DNA of 64,000 bases from Arachnopeziza araneosa. Its lineage: Eukaryota; Ascomycota; Leotiomycetes; Helotiales; Arachnopezizaceae. Of the stretch, positions 24,237 through 35,828 are shown piece after piece. The stretch spans positions 102,818 to 166,817 of the forward strand of contig QYAI01000045.1 of the NCBI GenBank assembly GCA_003988855.1, given 5' to 3'. Under the pieces are notes generated by a model. It was not told the DNA's origin and did no database searches. It saw nothing but the letters and a program-made list of their open reading frames with translations. Position 1 is the first letter of the stretch, and every line of letters begins with the position of its first letter. The position numbers and the translations under genes were made by a program.

Positions 24237-26241
24237 CTACTTCTGGCTGCTTCTAGATGGAGTACTCGAATTACGTTTAGCTTTCGCCTCCACAAGTCTC
24301 GCCATCGTCTCATTCCGCTTTCGCGTCATCTCCTCTACCCGCTTGGCAGCTTCCAATTCTTCTTCTTGGCGCTTATATTCTTCTTCCAGCTTCGCGATCT
24401 CCAAATCATCTTTGTCATCGTTTTCCTGAGGGACATCTACCGGTCCTAGTTTTTGTCTCTTCGGTTCTTGCCCATCCACCGGTTCACCCTTGGGAGTTAC
24501 AAGGGCCAAGTTTGTATTTGATGTGATGCTGTGGAGGTCGTTGGGTTCAGATTTGATCGTTGGCTGAGATACCGTGTCGTTAATTGGCTCCTTACGCTTC
24601 GTGGGACGAGGAGGCTTGTCGTTGTCAGAATCGTCGAGAACAATCACATCCAGTTGAGGTTTCTTGCTTTGAGCGGCTCTCTGGGTCTGTTGCAGTATAA
24701 GCTCTTGAGTTGACTCAATTTTGACACCTCGGGAGTCGTTTAATAGGACTGAGGACTGCTCAAGAAATATTGCTGAGCCTCGACTGCTAGTAGTTTGCTG
24801 GACTGTGACATCTTGTGCAAACTCGGACTTGATTATTATGGGAGTGTCAGGTAGCGCTGGTGTCCGGGCGTGATTTTGCTTTTCTGGAATTTTCCTACCT
24901 TCTCCTTCAGGTGGAGGCATTTCGTCCCTATCAAAGTATCGCCGGCGGGTCTTTAGAAGTTAGTCAATACTCCGATTCTGAGGTGAGCGTCGAAACTTAC
25001 TTGAAGAATTCGGTAATACTTCCCCTTTTCTCGCTTCAACAAACTGTTCCATCCTCGCCAATAGTTCGGGACATTTTCGGAATCGAATATCGACTTCCAT
25101 ACGGCACTTTTGCTGGCATTGGGACCAGCTTCGATTATCTTGTGCTTCAAAGTCTCTTCTTTGTCATGACTCTGAATGATGTAAATACATGACATACTAC
25201 TTGCTACATGAGAAAATAGAAGGTCAGCTCACCTGCAAGATTGTGAAACAACTTTTCCGCTCAACAGCCGTCAATATCTCCCAAGGCTGGAACTCAAGCG
25301 GAATTGGAGTGATAAAAATTGATTGGTCTTCAAATGTACCTAAAAATTCCTCAAAGTTCAGTAGATACAAGAGCTTTGGAGGTGTGAAACAGACCTGAAG
25401 CCCGAGGAAGAAAGTGGATATCAACCTCCTCTACATTTGTGAAACACCTTCCAAACTTTGAAGGTGTATAACTTTGAGCTTTTCCCCCAGTCAAACTTTC
25501 CTCAATTAGTAACCAGAAACTGACATATAGAATACTATTTTGGAAAATACCTGACTTGGTGTGTGATCCCGTGTTTATTATAACTTTCTTCGTCAACTTT
25601 TCTGATCGCTCTGATCTGGTCAAGAGGATTGATTGTTCCTTTATTAACTTCTACAACTTTCATATATGCTTCAAGGGAACTCGTATGTAGCTTCCTTCCC
25701 CCTTTCGTTGACTTGGATAAATTCAGTCTGATACTACCAAGATCCAGTGGAGCACAATCCATATTATCTGTGGCGTTATTCAGAGCTTCATCTAAGCATA
25801 AATTAGCTCGCGTAAGAGTATACGATGAAGTACTATGCCTGGAATAACTGCTTTGAAAGCTAGATGTGGATTGATTCTAACTTCTCCTGCTATGACAGCC
25901 CATTTAACAGTGTCTTATTGCAATACTTGGTTACTGCTCAGACATTCTTCATGACCCCTCTGCCAAACCTTGTTGATAAGCATAGTTTTTGTCGCTACAT
26001 CGAGTACCTGGACCCAAAAGTGTGTATAATCCTCTCCGAAATTATACCCCTCCCTCAAAATGATCTCGATGGCATAAATCGTGTTCCCAGGTATGACATA
26101 TCTAGTAAAACTCTTAGTATCTTTAGTTTCACGAATTCCAAGCTTTGCATATTCTTCAAAGTAGGCTTGCTCTTCACTGTCACTTGCTGTCTTTTTGAGG
26201 CGCACCTCGATTTCACCCGACTTGGTTTTGATGAGAACCAT
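24237..26241 (-). CDS. Multi-exon protein of unknown function with Lys/Glu coiled coil
   Basis: Proposed exons 26241-25927, 25876-25556, 25500-25395, 25339-25233, 25171-25001 and 24950-24237 give 577 aa in one frame. Donors at 25555 (GTCAGG) and 25394 (GTCTGT) are unusual, so those junctions are less sure. No family is recognised. The N-terminal part (EIEVRLKK...SFTRYVIPGNTIYAIEIIL) looks beta-rich; a Ser-rich linker follows, then VEEVDIHFLPRAS and a helical segment (SAVWKSIFD...YWRGWNSLLKREKGKYYRIL). The C-terminus is charged and disordered, with KxEP motifs (KSEP, KGEP) that could be sumoylation sites, and ends in a coiled coil (LEEEYKRQEEELEAAKR). An in-frame extension to an ATG at 26325 is blocked by a TAG at 26260-26262, so the start is uncertain. 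Confidence 0.6.
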
Positions 26242-26325
26242 TGCGAAGCCGTTAATTTGCTATTCCAAGAGCAATTTGATTAAGTTGGTGCCAAATAACT
26301 TCGAGTCTGGGACCAAGATCGTCAT

Positions 26326-26962
26326 GTGTAGTTTCCTCTGTGAAAACTCAACAGTCGAATTTACTTTAGTTATTAGATTGATACCCCCTGGGCTGAATTT
26401 AAAGACGATCAGGAATATCCCAATCAGTCAAGATAAGAAGATGCAGAAGAGACTTGATATCAGACAACCAGGAAATTGTCCGTTTAGATGAGTGGAGTCG
26501 AGAGTGTCAAGCTGGCCAAATGGGACAAGAACTTTGAAATCGTTCTAAGTGATGATGAAGGCGATGAAACTCAGATTATTAACCATCATAGGATCGATAT
26601 ATGATGAGGCCGTGAGAGTTTTGAGTCGAGATGAATTGGCTCCGAAGAAAATCTTACATAGTAAGCGGTTGACTTGGTGCTAAAAATGCAGAAATTTAAA
26701 AGAATGGAAGAGTATTATGAAGTTTTTATTGATCAGGATTGAATAGTAGATGGAGAAAAAGTGATGAGATTGTTAAAGTCGAAACTCTCGTGTATTGCGA
26801 GTCGGTAGAGATGAGTTGCTCAGGTACTGTGAAGTAGAAAAGCACGAGTTCCACTCCTACCTCAAAATATCCTACTCAAATATGCTTTAACGTACGACTT
26901 CCTCTCTTAGCCATCGTAATTCTTGCCTAAATTTCATTCTCATTAGGATAAGCCTCGAGCCT
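26326..26962. other. Intergenic region with no clear gene
   Basis: A short plus-strand frame beginning at about 26488 (ATGAGTGGAGTC) has plausible codon use (...DKNFEIVLSDDEGDE) but stops after under 40 codons and has no partner exon that I can identify. The rest is AT-rich. Confidence 0.4.
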
Positions 26963-27132
26963 CTATATAACCAACTCATCACCCATCTTTTCCACCAACC
27001 CATTCTTAATATCAGAAACAACCACAATCGGTACCTTGATCTTTGTCTTCTCTAGATCGCTTTTCATTTCATATGTAACAGTGCATGTGAGATAAATTTC
27101 ATTACCAAGTGATCTGCGGCACATAATAAGAC
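26963..27132 (-). pseudogene. Possible orphan C-terminal exon
   Basis: After a plausible acceptor (CTAAGCAG, preceded by a pyrimidine tract) a minus-strand frame reads MCRRSLGNEIYLTCTVTYEM, then KSDLEKTKIKVPIVVV, and ends DELVI-stop. Residue composition looks like real protein and the acceptor/tract is good, but no upstream exon could be joined: the flanking MKHESIQTVKII frame does not give a complete gene. It could be a relic, or the 3' end of a gene I failed to model. Confidence 0.3.
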
Positions 27133-27896
27133 CTGCTTAGATAGAGATAGACAAGGAAAGGGGGAGGGAATGGGGGGAGAGATGGATAATCTTCACAGTC
27201 TGAATACTTTCGTGCTTCATGTTTTCTAGAGTGGAGAAATTCGTACTGAAGAACTGATTGGAATGGTTAGCATGGAGATATTTGTGAGCTATTATTCGAG
27301 TGCTTCACTTTCTCGGGGTTCTGAAAGTCTATAAAAGCCTTGAGATTGTAGTATTGAAGCGAAGTATCTTTGTTACTAAATGTTCCTAAATTTTGAATGT
27401 TGCATGAGTCGGCCATGTGATAAGACCGCTACTTAGTTGATGATATAAAAAGAAGGTATAAGAGCTCGTTGTTCATTTCATCCAAGCAGTGATGCTTTCT
27501 CCGTCCAGGACTGGAGGTGACATGACGATTTCCAAGAAAATTAGAACTGGAGAGAGAGATCGAATTAATTCAAGGACATAAATTTCATCTCGAGTATTCG
27601 TTTTTAAACCATATTGCGATGCGATGCGTGAATGCGCCAACAATAGTCACATGTCGGTCGCTTTTCGGACATAGAGCAAGAGGCGCTTTCAAATCAGCAT
27701 TAAACGGAACGAAGAGCATTGAGTTATTGTGACAGAGGCTTGCTTAAAGACCCATACCGCTAAGTTAATTTTTAGAAACTCTCCAATCTCTGTGTGATGT
27801 TGAATCCATGTACTATTTTTCCTAACCTATGAATGCTTTTTTGTATTCCAACAGACCTAGTAAAATGAAGGGTATAACAAAAGGGCATCGAGATAT
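27133..27896. other. Gene-poor AT-rich region among relics
   Basis: No coding signature is seen. It lies between the orphan exon and the aminotransferase pseudogene. Confidence 0.45.
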
Positions 27897-28535
27897 CTAG
27901 GTCGATATAGTTTTTGGTGAGTTTGCGAAAGACTCGATGTAGTTGGCCAGTTTTTTCGCTCCATCAAGGTCTATTGAATTGTAGTTGCTCGCTCGGATGC
28001 CGCCAACACTTCGATGACCCTTCAATCCCGGAAGCCCAAGCTTGATGGCTCCTTTAATAAATGCTTCTTCTGAGACATCACGATTACCTTCAAGCTACTA
28101 ATGGTTAGTACTGGCAAAAGGTGACAGCATATGTGTTCAGAGCATACATGTAACTTGGAAGCAAATATTCATCCTCGAGCGAGGAGACCTGTCGGCAACA
28201 ATCTTGATTTACGTTAGTAATTAGCAAGAAGAGTTTATGATGCATACCTACTCAAAAATACTTAAAGTGTTGTAAAGACTATTGTTTTTGGCGATAGTTG
28301 AGTGATCTAGCACGATGGGACCAATTGGAAGACCAAGCTTTCGCAGTAGATTCGGATCTGGAGTTGCAACCGCGGGAGCTAAGAAACTCTTCTTGATGAC
28401 GACAACTGTGATTCCAGTGCTTTCAAGATTCTTTTGGGCACCAAAAAAGATAAGAGAGAAATTTTTGATTGGTATCCTCCTGGATAGAATATTTGATGAG
28501 CATGTCAGCTACCACCCTCTTCTCCGATTGCGGAG
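27897..28535 (-). pseudogene. Phosphoserine aminotransferase (SerC/PSAT) pseudogene, truncated
   Basis: Minus-strand pieces match the C-terminal half of PSAT. They are VVADM, then after a one-base frame change SSNILSRRIPIKNFSLIFFG and AQKNLESTGITVVVIKKSF, then PIGPIVLDHSTIAKNNSLYN (about 28530-28265). A separate piece RSRMNICFQVT lies near 28160. The last exon, 28094-27897, ends GLKGHRSVGGIRASNYNSID...LANYIESFA-stop. The N-terminal half, including the lysine-bearing segment upstream, is absent, and about 60 codons between SLYNTLSIFE and SPRSRMN are missing. A TAG follows SIFE directly. PSAT makes phosphoserine from phosphohydroxypyruvate using PLP. A fragment with an extra base and an internal deletion cannot encode it, so a functional copy must lie elsewhere if the fungus makes serine this way. 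Confidence 0.85.
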
Positions 28536-28539
28536 CACG

Positions 28540-28908
28540 GAGTGCAATAGTTTTGGAGTAACAAGGCAAGATGATTAAGGCATAAAAGGGCTGAGATGTC
28601 GACTTACACTATTTACAATGACACACGTGGTTCATATTCGTTCTTTCCGGGTTTGTTAAAGGGACAATGACTGAGTTTCGTTGCTAATGTGCGTAGCTTC
28701 CCCAGATTTCATGGAGGGGTTGAAATGGCTTGACCCCTGTCGTTCAGCCTCTTCAATTGCCGACAACAACCCTTCAACTTCAGCCTCGCCCTCTTATAGG
28801 CTTGAACTGCCGTCATAAGTCATCGGGATGGGGGATATGCTTTATAAACTGGTTCACATCTTTGCAGAGAAGAAAGTTGGCCCTTTTGTTAAGGAATGAG
28901 GTTTATCA
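28540..28908. other. Promoter region of the SDR-like gene
   Basis: No gene is recognised. A short plus-strand frame at 28730-28984 runs into the first exon of the SDR-like gene in another frame and has no domain. Confidence 0.45.
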
Positions 28909-30162
28909 ATGGCGGAGCGAAAAATGTCAGAGACCGGATCAGCAAAAATCCCTATTCCAGCCGCTTCCTTTCGTCTGTATTTGACTCATTCTCTCAAGAC
29001 TCTGCTGATTATCAATAGCAACGCACAATTCGCCTCGAGTATGGTTTTTGACGTCTGCGCTGTCTCCTCTGGCGGTTCGATTGATGCGATTGTTGCTTGC
29101 GCATGGTGACTACGTTGCGGCATGTCTACCTCCCGCAGAAATCGAGGATGAGGAACGGAGCTCGGAATTCCGAGAATTGATCAACGAGTGCAAAAGTGGA
29201 AAGAAGGACCGAGAAGGATGGAAAGAAAGAATACGTGGTATACGGTGCGATGGACGAGTGATGGGGCAATGTGGAGCAGCTGTTGCAGAAGCTGTCGAAG
29301 TCTTTGGACGCATAGATATCCTGTTCTGCTGCACATCGGAAGGTATGATTCCTAGCCACATGGAGAATGATGAGCCGTTATTGACGTAATAATAGCGGTA
29401 GTCGGGACTATCGAAGAACTTTCCACTACCCTTGCAACTCAGAACCTTGTCCGCGACCAATTTGAAACCATATTCTTCAGTCAAGTAAACTTCATCAAGG
29501 CAACTCTCCCTCGTCTCCGCGAAAAGCACACCGGACATATCTTGATTCTCAGTGGTATTAGTGGACATATAGGGACACCTGGCATGCCAATGTTTTGTGC
29601 TTCAACATGGGCATTAGAAGGCTACTGTGACTCCCTGGCATATGAAATTGCACCATTTAACATCAAGCTCTCGATAATCCAACCGAATAAGGAAATTACT
29701 GTCCTGACCAACAAGATTACCTTTGCTCCCCAGCTTCCACAGTACGAGAGCCACAACAATCCAGCGCCAGGCTTACGAGACATCTTGACTAATGTAGTTA
29801 ATATCCATCCTGAAACCCGGATCAATGACCAGAAAGGAAAGCATGGGAACAAGACGAAGATAGTATCTCGTTATCCAAGATTACCAAGTGAGACAAGGGA
29901 CAAGCTGGTAATGGAAGCAGTGCATGCCTTGACCGCCATAGGAGGACATGAGAACCCGCCAGCTAGGCATATTGTAGGATATGAGGGTGTCACTTCTGTT
30001 AAAGAAAAGTTAAAGACGGTCAGCGAAGAGCTGGAAGATTTTGTGGAGGTCAGCTGTGCGGTAGACATCTTCAAAAGCGATGTAGGGAGGGCAGCATTGA
30101 CAGGACCAAAGCTCGATATGATGAATGCGTCCGATGCCGGACCTTCAGTGTCTCAGAATTGA
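28909..30162 (+). CDS. Short-chain dehydrogenase-like protein lacking canonical active-site residues
   Basis: Exons 28909-28972, 29019-29342 and 29396-30162 give 384 aa (introns 46 and 53 nt; the first donor, GTCTGT, is weak). A second ATG at 28924 is an alternative start. The Rossmann start reads RVWFLTSALSPLAVRLMRLL, and the normal TGxxxGxG glycines are not there. EVFGRIDILFCC, HILILSGISGHIG and FCASTWALEGYCDSLAYEI follow as in classical SDRs, but the catalytic YxxxK is FCAST, so both the Tyr and the Lys are replaced. The C-terminal 150 residues contain IVSRYPRLPSETRDKLVMEA and a possible regulatory extension. It could be a non-catalytic or cofactor-altered SDR. It lies 285 bp before the A-T-TE enzyme on the same strand, so a joint function is conceivable but unproven. 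Confidence 0.78.
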
Positions 30163-30447
30163 TTTGATATCTGCATCGGCCGATCATGGCTTTTCTTCCT
30201 ATTGGAGTGAGCAAATGCCAGGTGTTTTTGAGCAAGTTCCAGCATGGATGGAAAAGTTCTTGATATTCATTATGTCATCCTTTTGCTTCAAAGTCAAGAA
30301 AGATGGCGGTCTATGAAATATCAAAAGGCAGTTACCAGTGAATCTGTAGGTGAATAATCATGGAATACTTATAATCTTGTAGCGATCTTTCGCTGGTAAA
30401 TTTCAGCTTCTGGCTTTCTCAGCACTTCGCCAACAAGAAGTTTTGAA

Positions 30448-33400
30448 ATGGCTAATCGACACCTACTTCAGCTACTGCAGCAAGCAGCACTATTTGCATC
30501 TTCTGAAGTGGGTATTCATTTCTATGGAGGTCAACTGCACGGATCATCGAGCTCCTACCTCTCTTATAAGGACCTTCTAGAGAGCGCGTACCAAAGAGCG
30601 CCGGCAGTCCAGAAAGTGATCGATTCATATAACAACGAGACAGTAATCCTGCATCTGGACAATAATAAAGATTCAATTATCTGGTTCTGGAGCGTAATCG
30701 TGGCCGGTGGGATTCCTTGCCTATCTACACTATTCAGTGCAGATTTGACTGCTCGGCAAAACCAACTCGCTGTACTTGAACAGAAACTCGATAATGCAGG
30801 AATCATTACGAATCGACAGCTTGCGGCTCAGTTCGAGGATGAAAGGGTCATTGGGCTTCTCATTGAGGACTATGAAGATCAATTTCATGTCAACCGGGAG
30901 ACATTGTTTTTCGAAAACAGTTACACTTTTCAACAACGCTTCAGAGATGACGACTTGGCGGTTTTGATGTAAGCTTGTCTTTTTTCATGTTATTCAATTC
31001 TTCGTTTGAGGCGCAATGAGAAGGATTCCTTCTCCCAGCAGGCATATTCCAAAAGGAAAAGTATTAATGCCTGAGAGATGTTGGATTTTTATTCTAGAAG
31101 TCAATTATATCATTTTCGCGGTGGATTCATTATATTTTGAATGCTAATTTGGCCTTTTAGGCTTACCTCTGGATCAACCGCAGGTCCCAAGGCAGTTCGA
31201 TTGACGCATTCTCAGATTTTTACCTCTCTTGAAGGGAAAGCCGCAAAACATCAAACTACCTATCGCGATGTGTTTTTGAGTTGGATTGCATTGAATCACG
31301 TTGCTAATCTATTGGAAATTCATTTACATGCTCTGAAGCTGAACGCAGCTCAAGTTCAGATTGAAGCCTTGGAGGTATTACAGGACCCAATGGTCTTTTT
31401 AGACAAGCTTACGACGCATCGAATCACCTACACTTTCGCTCCGAACTTCTTTCTCAGTCGACTCATTAAAACACTAGAACCCTTAGCTCTTAACAGCAAC
31501 GACAAGCTGGTACCGCGAATCCCACCGGGCGGCCCTCATTTGGACCTGTCACTTTTACGAGCTTTGATCTCAGGTGGTGAGGCCAATCATGTTAATACTT
31601 GCTTAGAATTGATAAAGCTGTTTCGGATTTATGGCGCACGATCTGATTTCCTACGACCTGGATTTGGAATGACCGAAACTTGCGCTGGGTGCATCTACAA
31701 CCTAAAGCTCCTGTCTTCGAATGTTTCATTTATGCAAGATACTGCTTCCTTAGGTCATGGGATTCCGGAATTAGCGATGAGAATCGACAATTGTAATGGG
31801 GAATTACAATTGAAAGGCCCCATGCTCTTCAGCAGCTATCATAACGATCCCGAAGCTACGAAAGAGTCTTGGACGGAAGATGGGTGGTTTCGAACCGGAG
31901 ATCGGGGATATTTAGACTCAAGCTCGGGTTTAAACCTACTGGGGCGCACCAAAGACATTATTATTGTGAATGGGTAAGTGTGTTATATTTTTCTTACTTT
32001 TAAGCTGCATGATCTCCTTTCACGTAAGGCTACTGACATAAATGTAGAATCAATCACAATGTCCAAGCCATCGAATCTGCGATAGAAGAGACTGGGATTC
32101 AAGGCATAATCCCAACATATATTGTGGCGTTTGCAAATCGCCCTATTGAATCCGAAACAGAGAAGCTTATCGTACTTTATGCGCCAGCATACGATATACT
32201 CGATGGAAAGGCTCGAGTTAGTACGGCTACCTTGATTTCAAAAGCTGTTATGACACATTGCAATGTCCACGCATATTGCATACTTCCGCTGGAACAACCT
32301 TTATTGCAAAAGTCTAGCCTCGGGAAATTCTCTAGAGCAAAACTCACAGCGAACTACCAAAATGGTGTTTACAAGCAACAAATAGAACAAGATCGGGATA
32401 TTACGTACATTTATCAAAGCAGTATTCATGAAGCAGCTGTTACGGAGACTGAAGACGTCATTTCCAACGCTTATCACAGCATTTTCGAAAGACGCACTCA
32501 AGATGAGAGTGTCATTAGCAGGAACGATAACCTCTTCAATCTAGGCTTGTCTTCTATCGAGCTTCTTAGATTCAAATTCAAACTTCAAACCTCACTGAAA
32601 ATGAAAAATATTCCCATCAGCATGTTTTTCGCACACCCCACTGTCTCAGGCCTGGCAGCTGCTCTTGATGGCCTCCAACAGAAGAGCGATATTGAGTATG
32701 ACACAGTCGTCATTCTCCAACCTAGCGGGACTAAGACACCGCTCTGGCTCATCCATCCTGGCGTTGGTGATGTCCTCATTTTCATGCCTCTAGCACGTTA
32801 CATCATTGATCGTCCTGTTTACGCATTGCGTGCACGAGGTTTTGACGGCGAGCCTTTCTTTACTTCTCTCTCTGAAGTTGTTTCTACATATCATGCCGCC
32901 ATTAAACGCCTTCAACCTCAGGGCCCTTATGCCATTGCCGGCTACTCATTTGGATCAATCCTTGCTTTTGAGATCACAAAACTGATGCAACACTCAGAAG
33001 ACGAAGTTCGTTTCTTAGCTACCATTGACCAGCTACCGCATTTTAAGATGCGCGCTCGAGGTTACGATTGGTATGAATGCGTTGTCACCATTGCATTTTT
33101 TACAGGCTTGATTGAAGAGGAATACGCATACAATATTATCCCTCAAATGCGTTGTCTTACTCATGACCAAGTCCTCGATCATATCTTGAGCCTTGCACCA
33201 CCAGCACGAATGCGAGAGCTGGCTCTTTCTCGCTCGAGCTTGAATAATTGGGCTGAACTTGCATTGAGACTCAAACAGACAGTATCGGACTATGATCCAA
33301 GCGGAAAGGTAAAATGCATGGATGTATTTTATGCGGAACCGACAAAGGGTATTATGAAGGATGAAAAATCTGAGGATTGGTTACAAGACTACATGGGAAA

Positions 33401-33536
33401 GTGGGAGGCGTTTGTGGAAGAAGGTAAAGTGAGATATCATGAAGTGACGGGGACGCATAGGACGATTATTAGTGTGCCGCATTTAAAGAGTTTCCAAGCC
33501 GTGTTTCGAAGGGTTATGAATGAGCGAAGGGTGTGA
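30448..33536 (+). CDS. NRPS-like enzyme, adenylation-thiolation-thioesterase (A-T-TE)
   Basis: Exons 30448-30968, 31161-31973 and 32048-33536 (introns 192 and 74 nt) encode 940 aa, the size of fungal aryl-pyruvate dimerising synthetases (atromentin, terrequinone, microperfuranone and butyrolactone type). Adenylation domain, about 1-530: core motifs LTSGSTAGPKAV (A3, spanning the first splice), GFGMTETCAG (A5), FRTGDRGYLD (A7), GRTKDIIIVNG (A8) and SSLGKFSRAKL with the invariant Lys (A10). Thiolation domain, about 580-660: FNLGLSSIELL with the phosphopantetheine Ser near 611. Thioesterase, about 680-940: AGYSFGSILAFE nucleophile near 744 and GTHRTI near the C-terminus. No condensation or reductase domain is present. 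The expected substrate class is an aryl 2-keto acid, by family inference. The first intron is unusually long. Tailoring enzymes are not obvious nearby apart from the SDR-like protein. Confidence 0.9.
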
Positions 33537-34592
33537 GATTTTGAGCCGTTAATCATCGGGCATTAAGCACTGCCGAGGGATTTCATGGGCTCTTTGGGCG
33601 TTGAAAAAAACTGGGAGTAAAGATGATCTTGGCTAGCAAGGAGTTGGCTCTGGAGATGTGACTCGATGATAGACTGACTTTGGGAGAAAGTAGAAGAATT
33701 AGAAACAGGTGCGCAGGCCGCATAGGACTTCATAACTTAGATTTCTTTTCGCTGAGTTTATAGATACAACATTGATGTTTTGCCCGTATTTCACATTCAA
33801 CAAAACTCTAGCTATTGGAATCATTGCTTTCATGTAGTATCTGGTAGTGAATTAGGGATCGAATCCATTGAGGCTTGCTCATACCTAGGTAGTCTAGCCA
33901 AAAAAAAAAAGCTACTAGTGTATTTTTAGTGACCCGGAAAACACCCAAACGGGTCTTCTTACTGCATCAAGGACGCGTTCATTGCCACTAATCCAAGCCT
34001 CCCGAAGTCACTAAGCGCCTCGACATCATAAGTGTGTGCCCTGGTAGTAGAAGTGATAGGTAGAATTCGGGAAGAAAAGCTTTCCTAGTTGATTTGGCCT
34101 TTCTAGATTGAAAGAAAATATCTAAGTTTGGTCTTAGCGTTGATGGAGGAGCGTGCATTTCAAGTTTTGGTTGACCAACTCTAAGATCGATGACTGTCGC
34201 TCTATTTTAAGCCTTCAAACGCCTTGAAATCATGGTTACTCCAGAGAGCAAACAAATTTAATGGGTTGAGGAATGTTGACAAAGGGAATAAAGGATTGTT
34301 TATATTCGAGATCAATAGATTCGCAAGTTGAGATTTGATCCTTCATATTGAAATGAAAGTTTGAAAAAGGAGGTTTAGCACTCACAGAACTCTTGCACTA
34401 AAGCAAATTCCCAATGCAGTTAAAAAATAATTCACTGAGGTGATTATGCAATAGCTTTGACATCAGTCTCAATTATTCTTCGGAACAACCTACACGCAAC
34501 TTGCAGTTCACCCTCCATTTCTTTCGTCTTGATTTCCAACAGCCTCAAGATCAACAGAACAACCTGCTTTCAACTGATCAACAATCATCATA
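33537..34592. other. Intergenic region, about 1 kb
   Basis: AT-rich, with an 11-bp A-run at 33900-33910. No coding or RNA signal is seen. It contains the 3' flank of the A-T-TE gene and the promoter of the following gene. Confidence 0.5.
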
Positions 34593-35828
34593 ATGGGCCG
34601 AACAAAGATTCCTCCTGTTGACATTCGCAGGTTGACGCCATCAAAGAATGTACCTGTACCTAGCTACTACGCAAACTTCGCAAATGCAAACGAGATGGAG
34701 AGAAAAATGATTCTCAAGACGAATATTGCTGAACTGAGAACACAAACCCATCTGCGCACTCAGGAGGAGAAAGAACGTATCAGGAACGAAATGAAGCTTA
34801 AGTTAGAGATACTTCTCTTTCAAACTAACTATGTGAGTGAACTCTTTCCGAATAATTCGTTCACCTTGAGATTGAAAGCTGACTCTGAGAACAGTCAGCA
34901 GTTGGAGCTGGCACACCACCCTGGGCTAGACAACCAGTTTCCGAGGAGCACGTCATGGCATGGGCTGCACATTTGACGGCGCTGCTTCCCGAAGATCCAA
35001 CCGAAATTTATGGGGTTGTTTTGAGAAACAATGATCGTTATGTTGTTTCCAGTGTTGAAGATATATCCTTGGCCCCTGATGCTCCAACGTCGAGCCCGGT
35101 TCGAACAGATTCATCTACGGGATCTGATCACACGGAACATCGAGCGACGATTTCGGTTGCAACTAATATGCAGAACTCTGAAGGAGAGATCCAAAGAACC
35201 TCTCCGAGTGTGGCTGACTCACAGATATCTGATAATTTCCAAAGTATGGTGATGGCGGCGGTCAACCTCCCTCCAGTTACCAATGTTCAAAGCAACCTTA
35301 ACGCAGGCAATCAAAGCAATAGCCATGGTGTTGCCACAAATGATAGACTCGAAATCAGTCCAAATTTCAAGTCAAATTCAAGTGACTCGAGCACGAGAAG
35401 CACGGTGAGTGTCTTTGACTTATTTTAAAATTGCCTGTACTAATCAAGATGCAAGATTGTTGTAGATCCTGGTGTCGAACCTGTAAGTTTTCTTACAACT
35501 GAAGGTTCCATCTTTACTGTACTAATTAAGCTGCAAGATGAACGTCAATTCTTTATCTGTCCCAACTACCAATTCTTTTCCTACCCCTGCCGAGTCTGAC
35601 GCAGCCAACCGAGTTGGCAATCGTCCAAAGCGTGCTAGAAATGTTCCTCGCAAGTTGATCGACGAAGTATGGACAAGATCTCCCCCAAAGAAGAAGAAAG
35701 CCAAAGCCAAGAGAAAGGTGAAGGAGAATGGAGTGATCACGGTTGCTAAGGAAGGTGTTGAAAGGCATGAAGGAGAGAGGCTTGAAGGAGAGAAGGATGC
35801 TGGATCTGGAGATGTTCAAATTGTATGA
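34593..35828 (+). CDS. Unknown protein with basic C-terminus, four exons
   Basis: Exons 34593-34832, 34895-35404, 35456-35482 and 35538-35828, all joined in phase 0, give 355 aa. The N-terminus is helical and charged (EEKERIRNEMKLKLEILLF). The second exon begins SAVGAGTPPWARQPVSEEHV and includes MAWAAHLTALLPEDPTEIYG, followed by a long Ser/Asn-rich disordered part. The third exon is only 27 nt (IVVDPGVEP). The last exon carries a lysine-rich nuclear-localisation-like stretch (PPKKKKAKAKRKVKENG). No family is recognised; a nuclear location is an inference from the basic cluster. Introns 2 and 3 share nearly the same 3' end (see findings). Confidence 0.68.

Noticed and set aside
33900..33910. 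A-run of 11 bases as a possible retroposon tail
   Set aside because: No element or target-site duplication is visible next to it.
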